DNA of 64,000 nucleotides, from contig CM114271.1 of the NCBI GenBank assembly GCA_050084515.1, forward strand, positions 34,162,001 to 34,226,000, written 5' to 3'. Origin of the DNA: Blasia pusilla. Lineage: Eukaryota > Marchantiophyta > Marchantiopsida > Blasiales. Under the pieces are notes generated by a model that made no database searches, was not told where the DNA came from, and worked only from the letters and a program-made list of their open reading frames with translations. The position numbers and the translations under genes were made by a program. Positions 1-13,168 of this stretch are shown here, one piece after another (within the stretch, counting starts at the first letter, position 1; every line of letters begins with the position of its first letter).

Positions 1-2430
1 CTTCCCAGAGAATGTCTCGGAGGAAGAGGGTATTCGCGATACGTTACCGGCATTTTAGTTTCCGAACTATATTATTAATATTTTCAGTTGTTTCTATTGA
101 ATTATGTCCTTATGAAATCTACTTGGATGTAGCCATATTTCATCCATCCACGGACATCTTGGGAAAGGAGAGAGACCTGATGACCACTTTGGTAGAGGGG
201 AGGGTTTAGGGTACTATACATGTACCAAAAATTAAATGAGAGCTACATGGGTAAATTAGTCCTCCTAAGTCCCTGGTTTAATGATCATAGGTATCACGTA
301 AAGGAATGGGTTGGGGGCAAATCAGTCATGCGAAATCCATGGTTTAATGATGATAGATCTCACTTAAGCAATGGGTTGGAAATATTTATGAAAGCAAAAT
401 AGTTATGGTGATGCATAAGGAGGCGTTAAAGGTTGAGACTCCCATATCTTACTAGTGTGATCTTATACGGTAGTAGTTGTATGATCAGCCTTTACTTTTA
501 AGGTGTGCTTCTAAGTAGTCGGTAGTTGAGTGGGAATATTCATGATTTTAGGGTTAGGGCATGTTTCCCATCGCTTTAAAGGGGTATTTTTCTCATATCT
601 TTAAGGGAGCGTATGGTATAGAGATAGGGGGCATTTAAGGTGAAGTTTAAAGAGTTGTTATTTCAAGAAAAAAATGGATGTTTGTCCCGTTTTCATCATC
701 TCTTTCCAAATATTTTAGAGAGTTCTAACGTGAGCATTCATTTCCAAAACCGCACGGGCATGAGTTTTTTTATCCTTCCGTCACTTGTTTCATCCATAAC
801 CGCATGGGCATGAGTTTAAGGGGCTCTAGTCACTTCATATATTTCTGCTAAGAAACATCTGAAGTGATGAAGAAATTTATGCGACCCCTTTTTGCATTCA
901 AATAGTTTCCAAATCCTAACCTTTAAATATAGTTCATGTCAAATTTGTGCCACCGTATGCTCTCTCCTCCTCTAACCCTACCTACCTTTAAGGAATGTTT
1001 TAGTGACCTTCATATATATTGCTTGGAGGCTGCTCTTATAATGGACACTAGTTAGGAAAACTAGTTCGGAGCTGCAAGGGATCGTGAGATGCATGGCACG
1101 ATGATTAATAAATTCACTCTCTTTACCAATTATCAGACCCTGTTAAGATGAAAATTTTATTTTTGAGAGAATTTTAGTGACAAGTGTCAAATAGAGGAGC
1201 AGCTTAAAAAACTGCATCCACCAATTAATATATAGATACACTGTCACACTCAACTTTTGAAACATCGCGGAAATGTTCATTGTTTGAAGCATAAGAGGAC
1301 TAAAAAAATTGTGGTGGAGCTTGTTAAATAACGTTGTGGTTACATAGCTACAACCTTTACAGTAATTTTGACAAGATAAGCTAGTTTCACATGAAAAAAA
1401 GGTCTTTCAAAACTGCAATAAGAGAAAAAAAAAACCCCTAAAATGGAAAGTTCTCATACGGTGCGGTGTAATTAGTTTAAGTCAGATGTATCTTCTCACA
1501 CAAGAAATAGGGATCCTTTCACCCCCACTTTCAAAAGGCTGAGATTTTCGATAAAAATCTGGCCACAATAAAGAGCGCAGATTCCTTTTTCTCGTTCTGA
1601 TTCCCGAACGTAGCGAGTGAGCATACTTTATTGACTGGGAACCATAATTGTGGAATAGTCAACAATGGGGCAATAAGAAGTGCATCGTCGTCCCCCCACC
1701 CCAACGATCTTTCGAGCAATGGGGCAACGGAGCAGCGATTTTGGGCGGGGATGGCGAGAGGCATGGACGGGGACGGCGGGAGGAAGGACGGAGGGCGTAG
1801 GGGACGAAAAGAGATGTGCTACATGTCGAAACGGAGAGCGTGACGAGAGCTTCGTTTTGATCCGGACCTTGCTGCATGGCGTGAAGTATTTTTATTTTTA
1901 TTCATCTTTTTAGAATTCGGTTCATATTAGGGTTCCAAATGTGAATATTAGGGCTTAGCTTATTGTCATTTGGAGAAATTTCCCAAGGTAACGTCCTCTA
2001 TTCACCCACCCTTCCCCTCCTTTCCCAAGTCCTTTCTTGTTTGTCGTATTTGTCGTATGTGCTTCTCATTTTGGTTCGATTCTCGTTTGTATTTGTTACC
2101 CTTCCCGTACATACACTTTTCTTCTCATCTATTTTATCTCGAAGGGCCCATGATCTTTTCACACTCTTAGCAACTCTACGTATTCATGAGTTTATTTTTG
2201 GGAGGGGGTTGGGACTAGAAGTCCTAGGTGATGTCGGTAGGTGAGAGTTTATGTTAGAGGGAGCATTACCGTGGGACGGAAGAGAGTGGTTTGCCGGGAC
2301 CGCTCGTTCGAATGGGGATGACAGGATCAAGTATTGACGGGGATTGTCGCATGCGATTTTATTGGAGGGGCCATGTCCTCTTCTTGGTGAGTTGCATCCA
2401 TGCCTCGACCGCATCGGCTCCCCGTGTGGG
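1..2430. other. AT-rich intergenic DNA with short internal repeats
   Basis: I see no supported gene here. Two diverged copies of a roughly 70-bp segment lie at about 268-385; both contain a ggtttaatgatnatag core and end near an aatgggttgg motif. A short unit with the core gggcatgagttt occurs twice at about 750-815. A phrase of about 25 bases around 812-835 (gtttaaggggctctagtcac) recurs with changes near 5872, beyond the non-LTR element, so the flanks share repeat ancestry. Short ORFs around 1530-2400 overlap on both strands and show no family motif. Confidence 0.5.
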
Positions 2431-2439
2431 GACCCGTGG

Positions 2440-5400
2440 GTCGTCTAGTCGGGATACTAAATGCCCATGTTGTCCCGAATTCTTCACTCGTTCAGAATTC
2501 GGAACCACTTAGCGGCTAAACATCCCGACTTTGATAGATTTGGATGGGTGGTCCCTCCTGCCGACCATGGATGCTCTCGGTGCTTCCCGCATCATCGCCC
2601 CCTCCCGAGGCATGGGAGTGGTTGAGGTCCCACCAGGCAGCATTATAGGTCTCTTCGAGACCCGTTTTCCCTGCCGAGGTTGTTTCATAGGATCCCCATG
2701 CTATTCGGGGACGACCTCCGCCACGCATTCCTCCTTCCCCTCGCTAGGATCGCCCTTGATCCTATGGATGAGCTCTCGTGGTACCTACTACTTCTCCTTC
2801 CACGATGGTGTCTTCGTTACACTCGGGAGGAAGGCCGGTCATAGAGAGGTTATAGCACGTCCGAGACGCTTTCGAGGAGGTGATTGGGAGTCTCTGCAGA
2901 GTGAGTTTGTGGCATTCGCGAGGTAGTAGTTCACCTGGTTTCCGGCGGACGATCCTGGAGCAGCCAGGTTGCGGCGATGTAGGACATCGGGCGAGCTCGT
3001 GAGTACTCACGAGCTGCACGTGCTCTTCGCCCGATGGACATGGCTCCTTCTTCAGCTGTTACCATCGATGCCCTCCGGAGGCTACATCCTCGTCCATCGG
3101 TTGACATTCCAGCTTTTGCACGTGACTTCCACCCTGACACGGCTATATGCCTTGACCCGTCCCTCTTTACGGGCACTTTGGACGTTCTCGAGGATTGCGG
3201 CCGGAGGTTTGTATGCGGTATGATGTACGAACACCTTCATGATTGCTTTCCTTCCGAGGACACCGCTAGCGGCTTCTCCGAAGTTGCTTCAGGTTGCCTC
3301 TCACCTAGCTCGTGGGAGAGTGCCACAACAATGGCCCAAGTATTAGGGGCGGGGCGACTTTTGGCGTTGTCAAAGGGGGGTGGTGGTATCCGTCCGATTG
3401 CCATAGGTGAGGTGCTCTTGCGGTTGGTGAGTCGTACTCTCGCTTTGCAATTCCGTGAGGCTTTCAAATCCACATCGAGTCCGCATCGTTTGGAGTTGCC
3501 ACGCCCGGCCGGATGTGAGACGGTTGCCTTAGGTTTGAGGGCTTGTCTAGATGTACATCCAGAGTGGGTGGTTCTCCAAGTGGACGTGGAGAACGCCTTC
3601 AACTCAATATCTCGGGCTACTATATTCACAGAGTTGAGGGACGCGGGTGGCCCCATGGCGAGCCTCATTCCCTTTGTGCAGGCTTTCTATGGGGCCCCTT
3701 CGGCCCTCTATTTCCACCATGGTCGATTCGAGGAGGAGGTCACGGTCTTGGAGTCCGCCACGGGACTCGTCGGGGTGACCCCTCTGGGTGGCGCGTTGTT
3801 TGTTGTGGCTCATTACCGAGCGGTTCTTTCTACGGTGGAGGCTTTCCCGGGTTGCATGTTCCCTTCGCTGGCAGATGATACTCATATTGTTGGTCCTGGA
3901 GATCTGGTTGTCCCTGCATTCGAGCACTTTTCAGCACAGTTGGCACGTGTCGGCCTGGCGGTGAAGGTGGGGAAGTGCAAGGCTTGGTCTCCATCAGGCC
4001 TACGTGATGATCTACATTTACCGGACGGCTTCTTGCGACCTGTCGGAGGGCTTCGAGTCTTGGGAGTACCGCTCGGGAGCCAGGACTTTGTATCGACTTT
4101 CGTGGCAGCGGCTCTTACCGAGGATCTTCTCCACGTTGATGATCTTACGAGGATTGGTGACCCTCAAGTCGCCTTCGGCATTCTCTCTTCTTGTTTTGCT
4201 CGTAGACCTGGTTACCTCACTAGAATGCCTCGGACATCTAGTCACCTTTCTTCCCTATATAGATCCTTTGATAGGAAGCTCATGCAGGTGTTTGGGGATC
4301 TTCTAGGACCCGGCTCCTTAGAGTGCCCCATGGGGGATTAAGTTCTTAGACAGGCCTCTTGGCCGATTTCTTTTGGTGGAGTAGGTCTTCTCTCGACCGA
4401 GTTAGTGGCGCCCTCCGCTTTTTTAGGGAGTTGGGCCATAGTGGCACCCCTCCTTTGCTCCCGATTTTTGGTTAGAGATAGACCGCTCCTTCTACACTAC
4501 GTCTCCCAGGTCGAGGATGGCTCTTTCCCACTTCAGTCTTCACTCACAGCTTGTAGAGATTCCCTTCGAGTTGAGGCCAGAGCCGTTCTCCCCACTTTCT
4601 CCTCCTTAGTTACCTCCGGTCAGTCTGGGCTCCAATCTTCCTTGATGGAAGCCCACTTTGAGGCAGTTTTTAGAGGCACTATGTCCGGACGGGAATATCC
4701 CCATGGAGGTTAGGGCCCGATTCGCTCTTGCTCCGGAAAGGGGGCAGGCTCATGGGTAGGGCGCCCCTTCTCCAGGCTTTCCGTATCGCACCACTTACCT
4801 ATACCACAGCGATGCGGTTCCGCTTGGGCCTCCCCCAACCATCGGTGGTTGGTTCGACACACTGCGAGTGTCGCCGGAGCCTGGATCCACTTGGTGTGCA
4901 TTTGGCACGCTGTCCAGTTGGGGGTGAGAGGATAGCCACTCATGATGCAAAGGCGGGATATCATGTTCGATTGCTCGGGAGAGTGGCTTCCATGTGTGAG
5001 AGAGAGGCACTACTCCATGCGGGATTCCCTCATTCGTGCCGATCTCTACATGACACGTGAGGCCGAGGTGGTTGTGGCGGACGTGGTAGTCGAGATCCTC
5101 ACGCGGGAGGCAATGCGAGCCCAAGTGGTGGCCCAAGGGCGAATGCAAGGAGCAGCGGCGGCGGCGAAGAAGACACATATCTACTGATCGACTACACGAG
5201 GACACATCTTCATCCCCCGGCCATAGAGATGTATGGGGCTATGGGGGGAGAGGTTCGACTCGTTCTTACGGATGCGCCCATCATCTCCACTCGAGAAATG
5301 GGTTGTCCTTAGCTCTGCGATTCTCAGACAGGCGCTGGTCTCCATAGCGTTGCAAAGCGTGCCCAAGCTAATGGGATTTTTGCGGCGGGCTCAGTGGGAG

Positions 5401-5600
5401 ACGCCGGCGCTAGAGGCCCACTTAGTAGTAGTCATAGCTCTCTTGTTGTTGCTGATATTGTCTCTGCTGTTGGTGAGTTTCGTCGTTAGGGGGGGGAATG
5501 CCCCCTTCTTCCTTTTCTGGTCGTGTTGTGGCCTTCAGGTTTTGACTTTTTGAGTCCCCCTCTTTTGTACTTCCGATGGGTTTTCCATCACTCGTTTTTA
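2440..5600 (+). mobile_element. Degenerate REL-type non-LTR retrotransposon (LINE)
   Basis: A non-LTR retrotransposon body on the plus strand. From 5' to 3' I see a Cys-rich, zinc-finger-like stretch near 2460 (CPCCPEFFTRSEF), a reverse transcriptase at 3034-4341, its continuation to 4713, a zinc-knuckle-like segment near 4860-4940 (CECRRSLDPLGVHLARCPVG), and a C-terminal region ending near 5420. The order of RT, a CxC...H...C knuckle, then a segment resembling a restriction-like endonuclease (AEVVVADVVVEILTREA) matches non-LTR elements that use a restriction-like nuclease; that nuclease assignment is inference. Stops and frameshifts break the frame repeatedly. No poly(A) tail or target-site duplication is obvious. 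A second, 5'-truncated copy of the 3' end lies at 39811-40337, which defines the 3' boundary near 5600. Confidence 0.8.
3034..4713 (+). pseudogene. Non-LTR reverse transcriptase ORF with in-frame stop
   Basis: The reverse transcriptase of the element. The open part, 3034-4341, encodes 435 residues. Visible RT blocks are GGGIRPIAIGE (about residues 116-126), block A VDVENAFNS (about 183-191), block B GVTPLGGALF (about 245-254) and the catalytic block C LADD (about 279-282), where most families have YADD or FADD. A thumb-like segment with LRVLGVPLGS follows. The stop after CPMGD at 4339-4341 (TAA) is in frame with a continuation VLRQASWPISFGGVGL up to 4713. The reading then shifts near 4713-4728, and the Cys/His knuckle continues in another frame to about 5060. 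CAA to TAA is a plausible origin of the stop. It cannot encode a full functional polyprotein. Confidence 0.85.
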
Positions 5601-7864
5601 TCGAAGTGCATCTTTGTTTCCTTTCAATTACTTATTCTAATAACCCACGTTCCGAGTATTTATTTATTATGAGAGTTATGATATCCTTACTTAATCCCTA
5701 AAAGCATGGGCATTTTCTTGTCTTAGGAATAGTAGAGGAATCCTCTAGCTTCGTACAAGATCCAACCCTAGAAATAAAAAATTGGCTGCTCACATTCTGC
5801 AGTACTATCTCAAGGTTAGTTTTATGATTTCTTTTGAAATTGGCTTACATATTGAAAAACTCTGCCGTTGAGAGTTTAAGGAGCTCTAGTCACTTCGTAC
5901 TCATTTCATAACATACACTACTTTCGAATCCTCCCATTCACTCTCTCCCCAACAGTGATATTTTAAGCTTTGTGCAACTATCTACCTACTAATTTTGCAT
6001 TCATCCAATATACCTAGGTAAGAAATAGAACCAAGTTTTTTCATTTGCTAATAAAACAATGAAAAAATATTCTTACAAGTTTTAATAATCGGATTATACA
6101 TTACAAAACTTTAATATTAAAGTTAAGACACAAAGATGTCGTGAATCTTCTCCTAATAAATTCTCATCATTTCATTTGAATAAGCATGCTTAATTGCTAC
6201 ACCGTGAATGTTAAATCTTACTTAGTGATAAATGAAAAAATTACGTCTCGATCAGTTATAATAGCCTAATCATTACACTAATCTCCTTCAAGTTCGTTCA
6301 TGAGTAGTATCAAATAATTGCACCACACCTCACATAGCCTTTATACATAATATCGCCACCAAATCACAAACGATAAATAAAAAGGAAGCACGAGATTAAT
6401 TTTGGTTTAAAATCGAGCACGGTGATTGAAGCATTAAGATAATTTTTTCCAAATGTACTCACATCCTGGGCCTTCTTCAGTAAATTAATAATGGAGAAAG
6501 GCCTCCTCTCCTCTCCATTTAGCATTTAAGGAAATGGATTAATTAATCAAAAGCAGATAATAACCACTTTGGAAGTTTCTCTTCTAAAACGTTTAGTTAC
6601 TTTAGTACCCTGTAACTCTTACTCCTTGAACTGCCCTTCGCTTCGTACTGGATGGAAGTGGAGGTACCGACGTACTTACTTCCGTCGTGCACGACTTTCA
6701 TAGAGTGCCACATGATTTACGCTACACTGACTGACTGCGCAATCTTTTCGAATTCGTGGTGGAGCGCTGGAAAGATGCTTAAGGCTGTAACCGCCAATTC
6801 TTGCTTACTAATCGTATCCCGATGCGTTAATACGTCTTGATGATTGCCACATGATTAGCTCACTTGCTAAGTCACTGTAGTTAGACAAAGTTAGTTAGTC
6901 AAGTCAGTCAGTCCGTCAGTTAGTTACTACGCTTCCATCCATTTATGTATGAGTGTGGGTGTATGTATGTATGAATGATCGGCGTTGGTCCTTATCACCC
7001 CTCGCGAATTGTATTTTGACTCGGCCAATATTAATGTTGTTAACTGACGGACGGATTATTGTGGTGTCCACCGGAAAAGAAGCACGTCAAGCACGGTGGG
7101 TAGGCTCAAATAGGGCGTTTCATAATGCGGGGCGAAGGTCTCACGACGTCTTGATATTGATCTTAAGTAGAATATGAACGATTTACCATTGCATCCAAAT
7201 ACATTTAATTTTGCTACGTGCCGTATGAAATACACTTCGCAACCTAAATAGACGAGAAAATGGATTAGACGTACGGTTGTAAAAGGTGCGAGTCCACCTC
7301 CTTCGGCACTCCGCATACAACCGGACATAAATCGAAAAAAAAAATATGGATCTTATGTCTAGTGCTACGGCCTACAACTTGAGATCCCCTGACGTCGCCA
7401 ACGGTGTTTTCTGTAAACCTTTCCTATGTTTATTGGGCACGTCCCTTGGGCCAGTGCCAAGCACATATGTGCTCACTAGTCTTGGACATAGACAAATTAC
7501 TGACACCTATTTAAAAGATGTAAAAAATCCTTCACGTAATTATATAAATCAAGTTAGAAATTATGCAACATGAACTTAATCGGACGGACTAGAGGAATTG
7601 AAAATGGTTGGTTAGATGATTTATGGGTCGGCGTCCTTAAGTTTTCATAAGGGTTTCTGGATTTCTTCCGCCAAAACTTTTGGGGGGCAAGAGGTGGGCT
7701 CGTCCTCACGCCCTCCCAAATCTATTGAGAGGAAGTGAGTATGGATTGAAATACTACGTGTTCTGATGGACAATCAGTTTGTGGTTTTGGAAATAGATAA
7801 TCTGGAAGTGGTTGAAAAGTCGTCGGCGGTGTAATATCGGCTAGTGTTTCCAACCGGTAGTCTT

Positions 7865-7893
7865 CTTCTTGGGATCATGTGCATCCCAAGAAG
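7865..7893. repeat. Perfect 11-bp inverted repeat (hairpin)
   Basis: The left arm CTTCTTGGGAT and right arm ATCCCAAGAAG are exact reverse complements around a 7-base loop. It lies in AT-rich intergenic DNA with no gene alongside, so it is reported only as a structure. It could be a chance palindrome or the remnant of a small inverted-repeat element. Confidence 0.6.
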
Positions 7894-10800
7894 TTTTCCA
7901 TAGGACCCAGCTCTAAGGGGAAGCCAAAGTACTTAGCCCCATGAGTTGTTGTCTCCCAATAGCCCGTAAAGTTTGTGGTTTGTTAGGAGGGGAGTTGGGA
8001 GTTTCTGTTGGCCGCCATATTCCATTGGTGTAGGTCTTGCTCTCATAACTCTTTTCTATGGGACAAGATCCAAAGAGAGGTATCTTACGAGAGTAACAAT
8101 GATTTGTTGTAACCCATAGAAAGGGGGATTATCTTCTTTCAAACATATTAATTTCACTTTATCACTTCCCAATAGAAGAATGTGAATAGAAACTAAAAGT
8201 GGGGAGTGGTCTGGCACCAAAACTAGACATGACATGCGGAATGATTTTTCTAGCATGATGGCATGCTAGAAGATAGACCAATATGAGGGGTCCGAATCCA
8301 TTTGGGATTAGTGGTAAAACCGTAAAGGTGGTTATTTTATATTACAAATGCAAATCACATTACTTCAGTTTTTGTTCATCATAGCTTTGAGCCTTCCCTA
8401 AATACCCAAAGGGAAGACACAGAAACTTTGGATTTGGAAATTCTTCAATCCTTATAAATATGTCAAATTTATCTTTCATTTCACATTCATAGTTTCAAAT
8501 TTTTTATTCAATTTTTAAAAAATTTAAAGAATTCGATCATCATGTCTTATTTTCATCTCTTTCCATGCAATCCATGAGGATTTCATATCTAGTTAAAACT
8601 TGTATATGTATTATGCGGTTATATAATGACAAGCCTCGGGAGTTTATCTTTCATCAAATTATATGGTAATGGAGTGGAAATATGGTTGCTTCCTCTCCTA
8701 GTCTATTTTGAGATTCAAAGGAAAAAAATTAGTCCCACAATCCTAATCTATGCCAATGTAAAACTTACCATTAAGATTTTTTTTCCTATGACTTGCCATA
8801 TGAAAATGATCACTACAAGGTTTTTGAAAAAATAAAATTAGTTAGCATGTGTTGGTAGATCAAGATGATCATAGGGAGTTGGAAAAAGTGGGTTTATTTC
8901 TTACCTTATGAAGGTAAGTTAATGATGTATCCACTTTAGTTTTCTCATAATTTTCATTCCTCCTTTATAGTGTCTTTGTAGATTTGGCACTAGTGTACCT
9001 AAAAGTTGTTGCTCAACTTTTACATTAGTACAAAGAGATATTTCTATTCTTTTCTTGTCTACATGGAAAAGTGAGGGCTTAGGGGACCATGTGGCATTAT
9101 AATGACAATTTTTTTGTAATGATTGCATCCTAGATTCCTAGGGAACTATTGTTTTCAAATTTAGTTACAAGGTTCCAAATTAATCACTTATGATGTTTTT
9201 AATGAATTTTTTTCCAATTGAGTAAAAATGGTTTGTCCAATGGCATTCATCCATTCTCATCACTAGATCTCCCATAATGCAACATACAAGTATTTGGGAC
9301 AAACTATTTTTTAATGAAAAGTTTGACAAGTACAAGAATATGATGGATAGCACATCATGTCTCTTTTTCTTCTTTTTTTTGGTTCAAAGCCTTAGTTTTT
9401 TTAGAGTTAATTATAAAACATCTAATATGCTACTAAAAGAAGATTTTTTTTAAAATTTTTCAATCCAAAGAATGGCTTACACATCTTTTCACGTAAGTGG
9501 AAAAGAATTGAATCAAAGGAGAATTGGATTTTAGAACGTAGATACCCTTTTCATACATGAGAAACCTTTAGGTGTCTATAAAGATATTTGGAATAAGCAC
9601 AATGCCTAGCGTAACGATATGCTAGAGACAAAAACTTCAAGCATATGCAAAACATGATGTTATTATTTCTCCTCCCACTGGGGGATTCCACATCCCTCGA
9701 AGGAAAGGGATAAGGATAAGGGATAAGTTTCTTTCCCCCAACCAACCATCCATGATAGATGATATCATCTCATCCCACACAATCAAGTAAAAAATATTTA
9801 TGTTGAGATTGCAATCGCCAATTGATCCTTGAATGGTTCCCATGATAAGAAAATGGTGTGAGGAGATGGCTGATGGATATTGTACCTTTCTTAGATTTGG
9901 TGGAAACCATTTTCAAAGTTGGAAATTAGTTTTTGGTATGAAGGATGTACTCTTTCATATGAATCATAATGTTTATTTTCAAAATCAATGCATCAATTTT
10001 AAACAATGTTTCATCCTCAGCAAACTCACTTTCTTCCAAATGACTTTGAATAGAAAGTACAAACAATTTGGGATAGCAAGTACCAACAAAGATCTGAATT
10101 CCAAATTCTGATAAGACACACAACACTACTTCGACTTTAGATGCAACAATAGATTACCTTTGGCGCTCATAATAGAGAGGGTAAGTAAGTAGATCTTTTC
10201 TATCTAATAATGAAAAGGCAATATTAATAAAGGCTATTGAGCGGTTATGGAAATTTCCTCACGGAGAATTATCACAGGGATATTCAAGTTTAGCGAGCGA
10301 GTGAGTGCATGGCCGTAGGAGACCCCGCACAGTCATTCATGCATGCATGCATATAACCGCATATATATCATGGTTAGCATGCATGCGTCTTGACATGAGC
10401 AACAAAGCCCCTCCTTTCTTTATGGCGGAGATGTCAAAGTGGCTAAAATCGGGAGTCGGGACTTGGGGTTGCCGATGCACTGCATCATCATCATCATCAT
10501 GTCAGTCTGCTCCACCTGGAAGTTTCAAGAGGGAGCCTTCCTTAGTTCCCCCCATTTGGTCGATGACTTGCAAGGGGTGTCTTGATGAGAAGAGCCAAAT
10601 GCGTTTGCCATAAGTTTGACCGTTTTTCGAATCAGCTGGGAAATTCAAACTGGACTCTGGAGGCGTTTTCTTTGTCAATTGCGACTCGCTTTCTGCGCAG
10701 ATCGGCCGCAGGGGAGCACTGCAGCGGGCAGGCTTCTCCGAAAGTGAATAGTCTTCGATTGCGGTCGCTTACTTGAATCTGGAGGAGTGAGTTTCTTGCA

Positions 10801-12689
10801 GAGTGAGGAAGTCTGACCTGACCGTGAATAGTGGCGGTCGTAGGGGTCGTAGCGGTGGGGGTAGCACGAGAAAGGAATTGTAATTAATGTCGAAAGCTGA
10901 ACTAGAGCATTGTGAGCACCCGAACCAAATTCCGGATCCTTTGCCAAACGAGGCAGGATTGAGTCGGAGCTGCTTCTGGCGTACACGAAGCACTTCAAAT
11001 CGCCGCACTCGGTTTGTTGCCACATCGAGCCATTCGCAGCAGAGTTGTTGCTACGATCATCCCTCCGTCGCTGTCCACGCACCCCAAATCTTTCTCTCTC
11101 TCTCTCTTCAAATATGTGGTACCCGCTTGCCCATACTCTGTGCGATACGCGCTCTCACTACATATGAGCGTCTTTTTCTCCCTCATATTGTAATTTCTTT
11201 TCTTCACATCTTCTTTCCCAGTATCCGGCACGGTCCAAAGGAGGATTTATGGTCGCGATTCGCGAGACGACGGGTTTATGGCAGTAATAAATGTCTGTCT
11301 TCAAATCAATTCTCTGCTTTCCGGGGCGTTCGTTCTCTTCAAATCCTCTCGCCTTCCCGATGCCAAATCCTTTCTCGCCTCTCCGATGCGTCCTCACCGA
11401 AACGCATAGACAGCAGGCAGACGCACGCGCAAGGCAGGTGATCGATGCTTTACGCGGTCAGTTCACCAGAGCTGATGCGTTCCTGCGAATCGCAGATCTG
11501 GAGCTCTCCTTCGGGATGAAGACGAAGCGAGAAGAAATAGAAGTGACGGACGGATGTGTTCTGATCTCATTCAAACTGTTGTGTCTGCAACACAACGCAC
11601 ATGAGCCAGGAAGAAACCGACTCTTCGCCAAACGGTCTTGTTCTTATGACGACCGGTGAAGTACGCGCGCTGCGTCAGCTTCCCTGACAACGGCAGGGCG
11701 TGAGGACCGACTCTGATGAGCTTCTCTCTTTCCGAGGAGGTCGTAGCGCTTGGTAGTGTGTGTGGTCTGGAGCATGCAGATCTCCTTCCATACCAGACGG
11801 GATTGGTCAAGAGCTCCTTCTGCAATCTGTAGAGAGCCCTACGAGTGAGGAGCATTCAAATTCTTCGCACTTCTCTCTAAATCTACCGTCACCCATACAT
11901 ACTTCCTCGGTACAACGAGCGCGACTACAGTACCCGAAAGACGCTCTCATCCGTTTTCTGACCGACTCGACCACACAAATCGGGATTTACCGGACTCGAG
12001 CGCGCTCCTCATCCGTGCTTCTGACTTGACCTTACTTTTGGAAGCTCTTCAGACTGACGTGAGATGGGATTGGAGGGCAGGGGGAGGTCAGCAATGCAAC
12101 GACTACGACGATGATCGCGAGCACGAGCGAAGAAATGGGCAAGTTCGGCAGCTGGCCCGGTAGAATCCCGGCAAGACTGGATGAGAGGGAGTTAGTTCCT
12201 CAAGTTCATGATACACGCACGAGTGAGAATCATACGTTTGGGCCGGCTGGGTGATGCACGGACAGGTAGGTCGTCGACAAGAAAGCGCAAGCACAGTGTC
12301 GATCTCGATAGCTACCCCGAAAAAGCTTTGGTTTGGCAGCACGTCGGCAAACATCTGCTTGGATTGAATGGATCGGGAGGGTAGGGTTCAAAATTAGTTC
12401 CACTATAGCCTCGCTCCCTCAGGCGGCTGTCGTACATAACGGCCATGACGCCACAAAGCACGCCATCTTCCGATGGGAATGAATAGCATGTCTTGCAACG
12501 AGTGAGACAAAACGAGGAATAGAGTTCAAATCAGTTTCAGGACCGCAAGCCACCGCACACGGGGAAGGTGACTGAATCCCTAAGCTCATGGAGCACCGGG
12601 CCGATTTCACGGTCTGTGGAAACCAATGATTAGTATTAGTTGAACAGTGGATGATGGATGGCAGGGCAGGGGCAGGAAGAACGACCTCA

Positions 12690-12715
12690 AGCAGTGCTGC
12701 TCAAGCAGCACTGCT
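12690..12715. repeat. 11-bp inverted repeat with TCAA loop
   Basis: The arms AGCAGTGCTGC and GCAGCACTGCT are exact reverse complements separated by four bases. It lies about 450 bp beyond the stop codon of the minus-strand gene ending at 13169, so it could fall within or beyond that gene's 3' UTR. The stem is too short to call a microRNA precursor. Confidence 0.55.
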
Positions 12716-13168
12716 CCTGCACAGGTAGCAACAAACGAGGTCGCTTCGGCGGAGGTGTGACAGAAACCGTTCATCACCTCATCGGGTACCGAAAGGATAA
12801 GACGAGATAGAATGCGTGCCAGCCGTTGAGGTGGTTGTCGCACACAACAGAGGGAAAAGAAATGAAATGAACGTGACTTGGTGAGATTCGAATCGAGCAA
12901 GCAAACCCGCTCAGGAACACATGAAACATTGCGAGCTCAGAGAGTCGGACAGATGTTTGTATGCCCCGTGTTTGGCAAATCAAAGGTTTTGCCGGCATAT
13001 TAAGTTGCTTGTTCTTAGTAAAGAATCGTGATAATACAATGAATCCTGCACAAATATACACGACAGTCGTAAAGCAAAGCCTTTCGGTCCAAGACGGCTC
13101 GCTCCGAAACTATATCCTCCTTCTCGTATATCGTCGATTGCTCACTACCGCTACCGCCCTTGTCTAGA

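Larger units (their letters stand above)
5601..13168. other. Long gene-poor interval
   Basis: No ORF shows a recognisable family. The stretch 5600-10250 is AT-rich. At 6880-6970 there is degenerate AGTC/TAGT and TGTA simple repetition. A perfect 11-bp inverted repeat (7865-7875 with 7883-7893, 7-base loop) forms a hairpin. At 10337-10387 alternating purine-pyrimidine GCATGCATGC blocks occur twice. From about 10300 to 13100 the base composition rises toward that of the 13-16 kb gene, and ORFs overlap on all frames without motifs; this may be the 3' flank of that gene or an unrecognised locus. A second hairpin with 11-bp arms lies at 12690-12715. Confidence 0.5.

Noticed and set aside
3237-3668. 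143-codon minus ORF
   Set aside because: Antisense shadow of the non-LTR reverse transcriptase.
12690-12715. Possible microRNA precursor
   Set aside because: The stem is only 11 bp, far short of a plant precursor with a 21-nt duplex.
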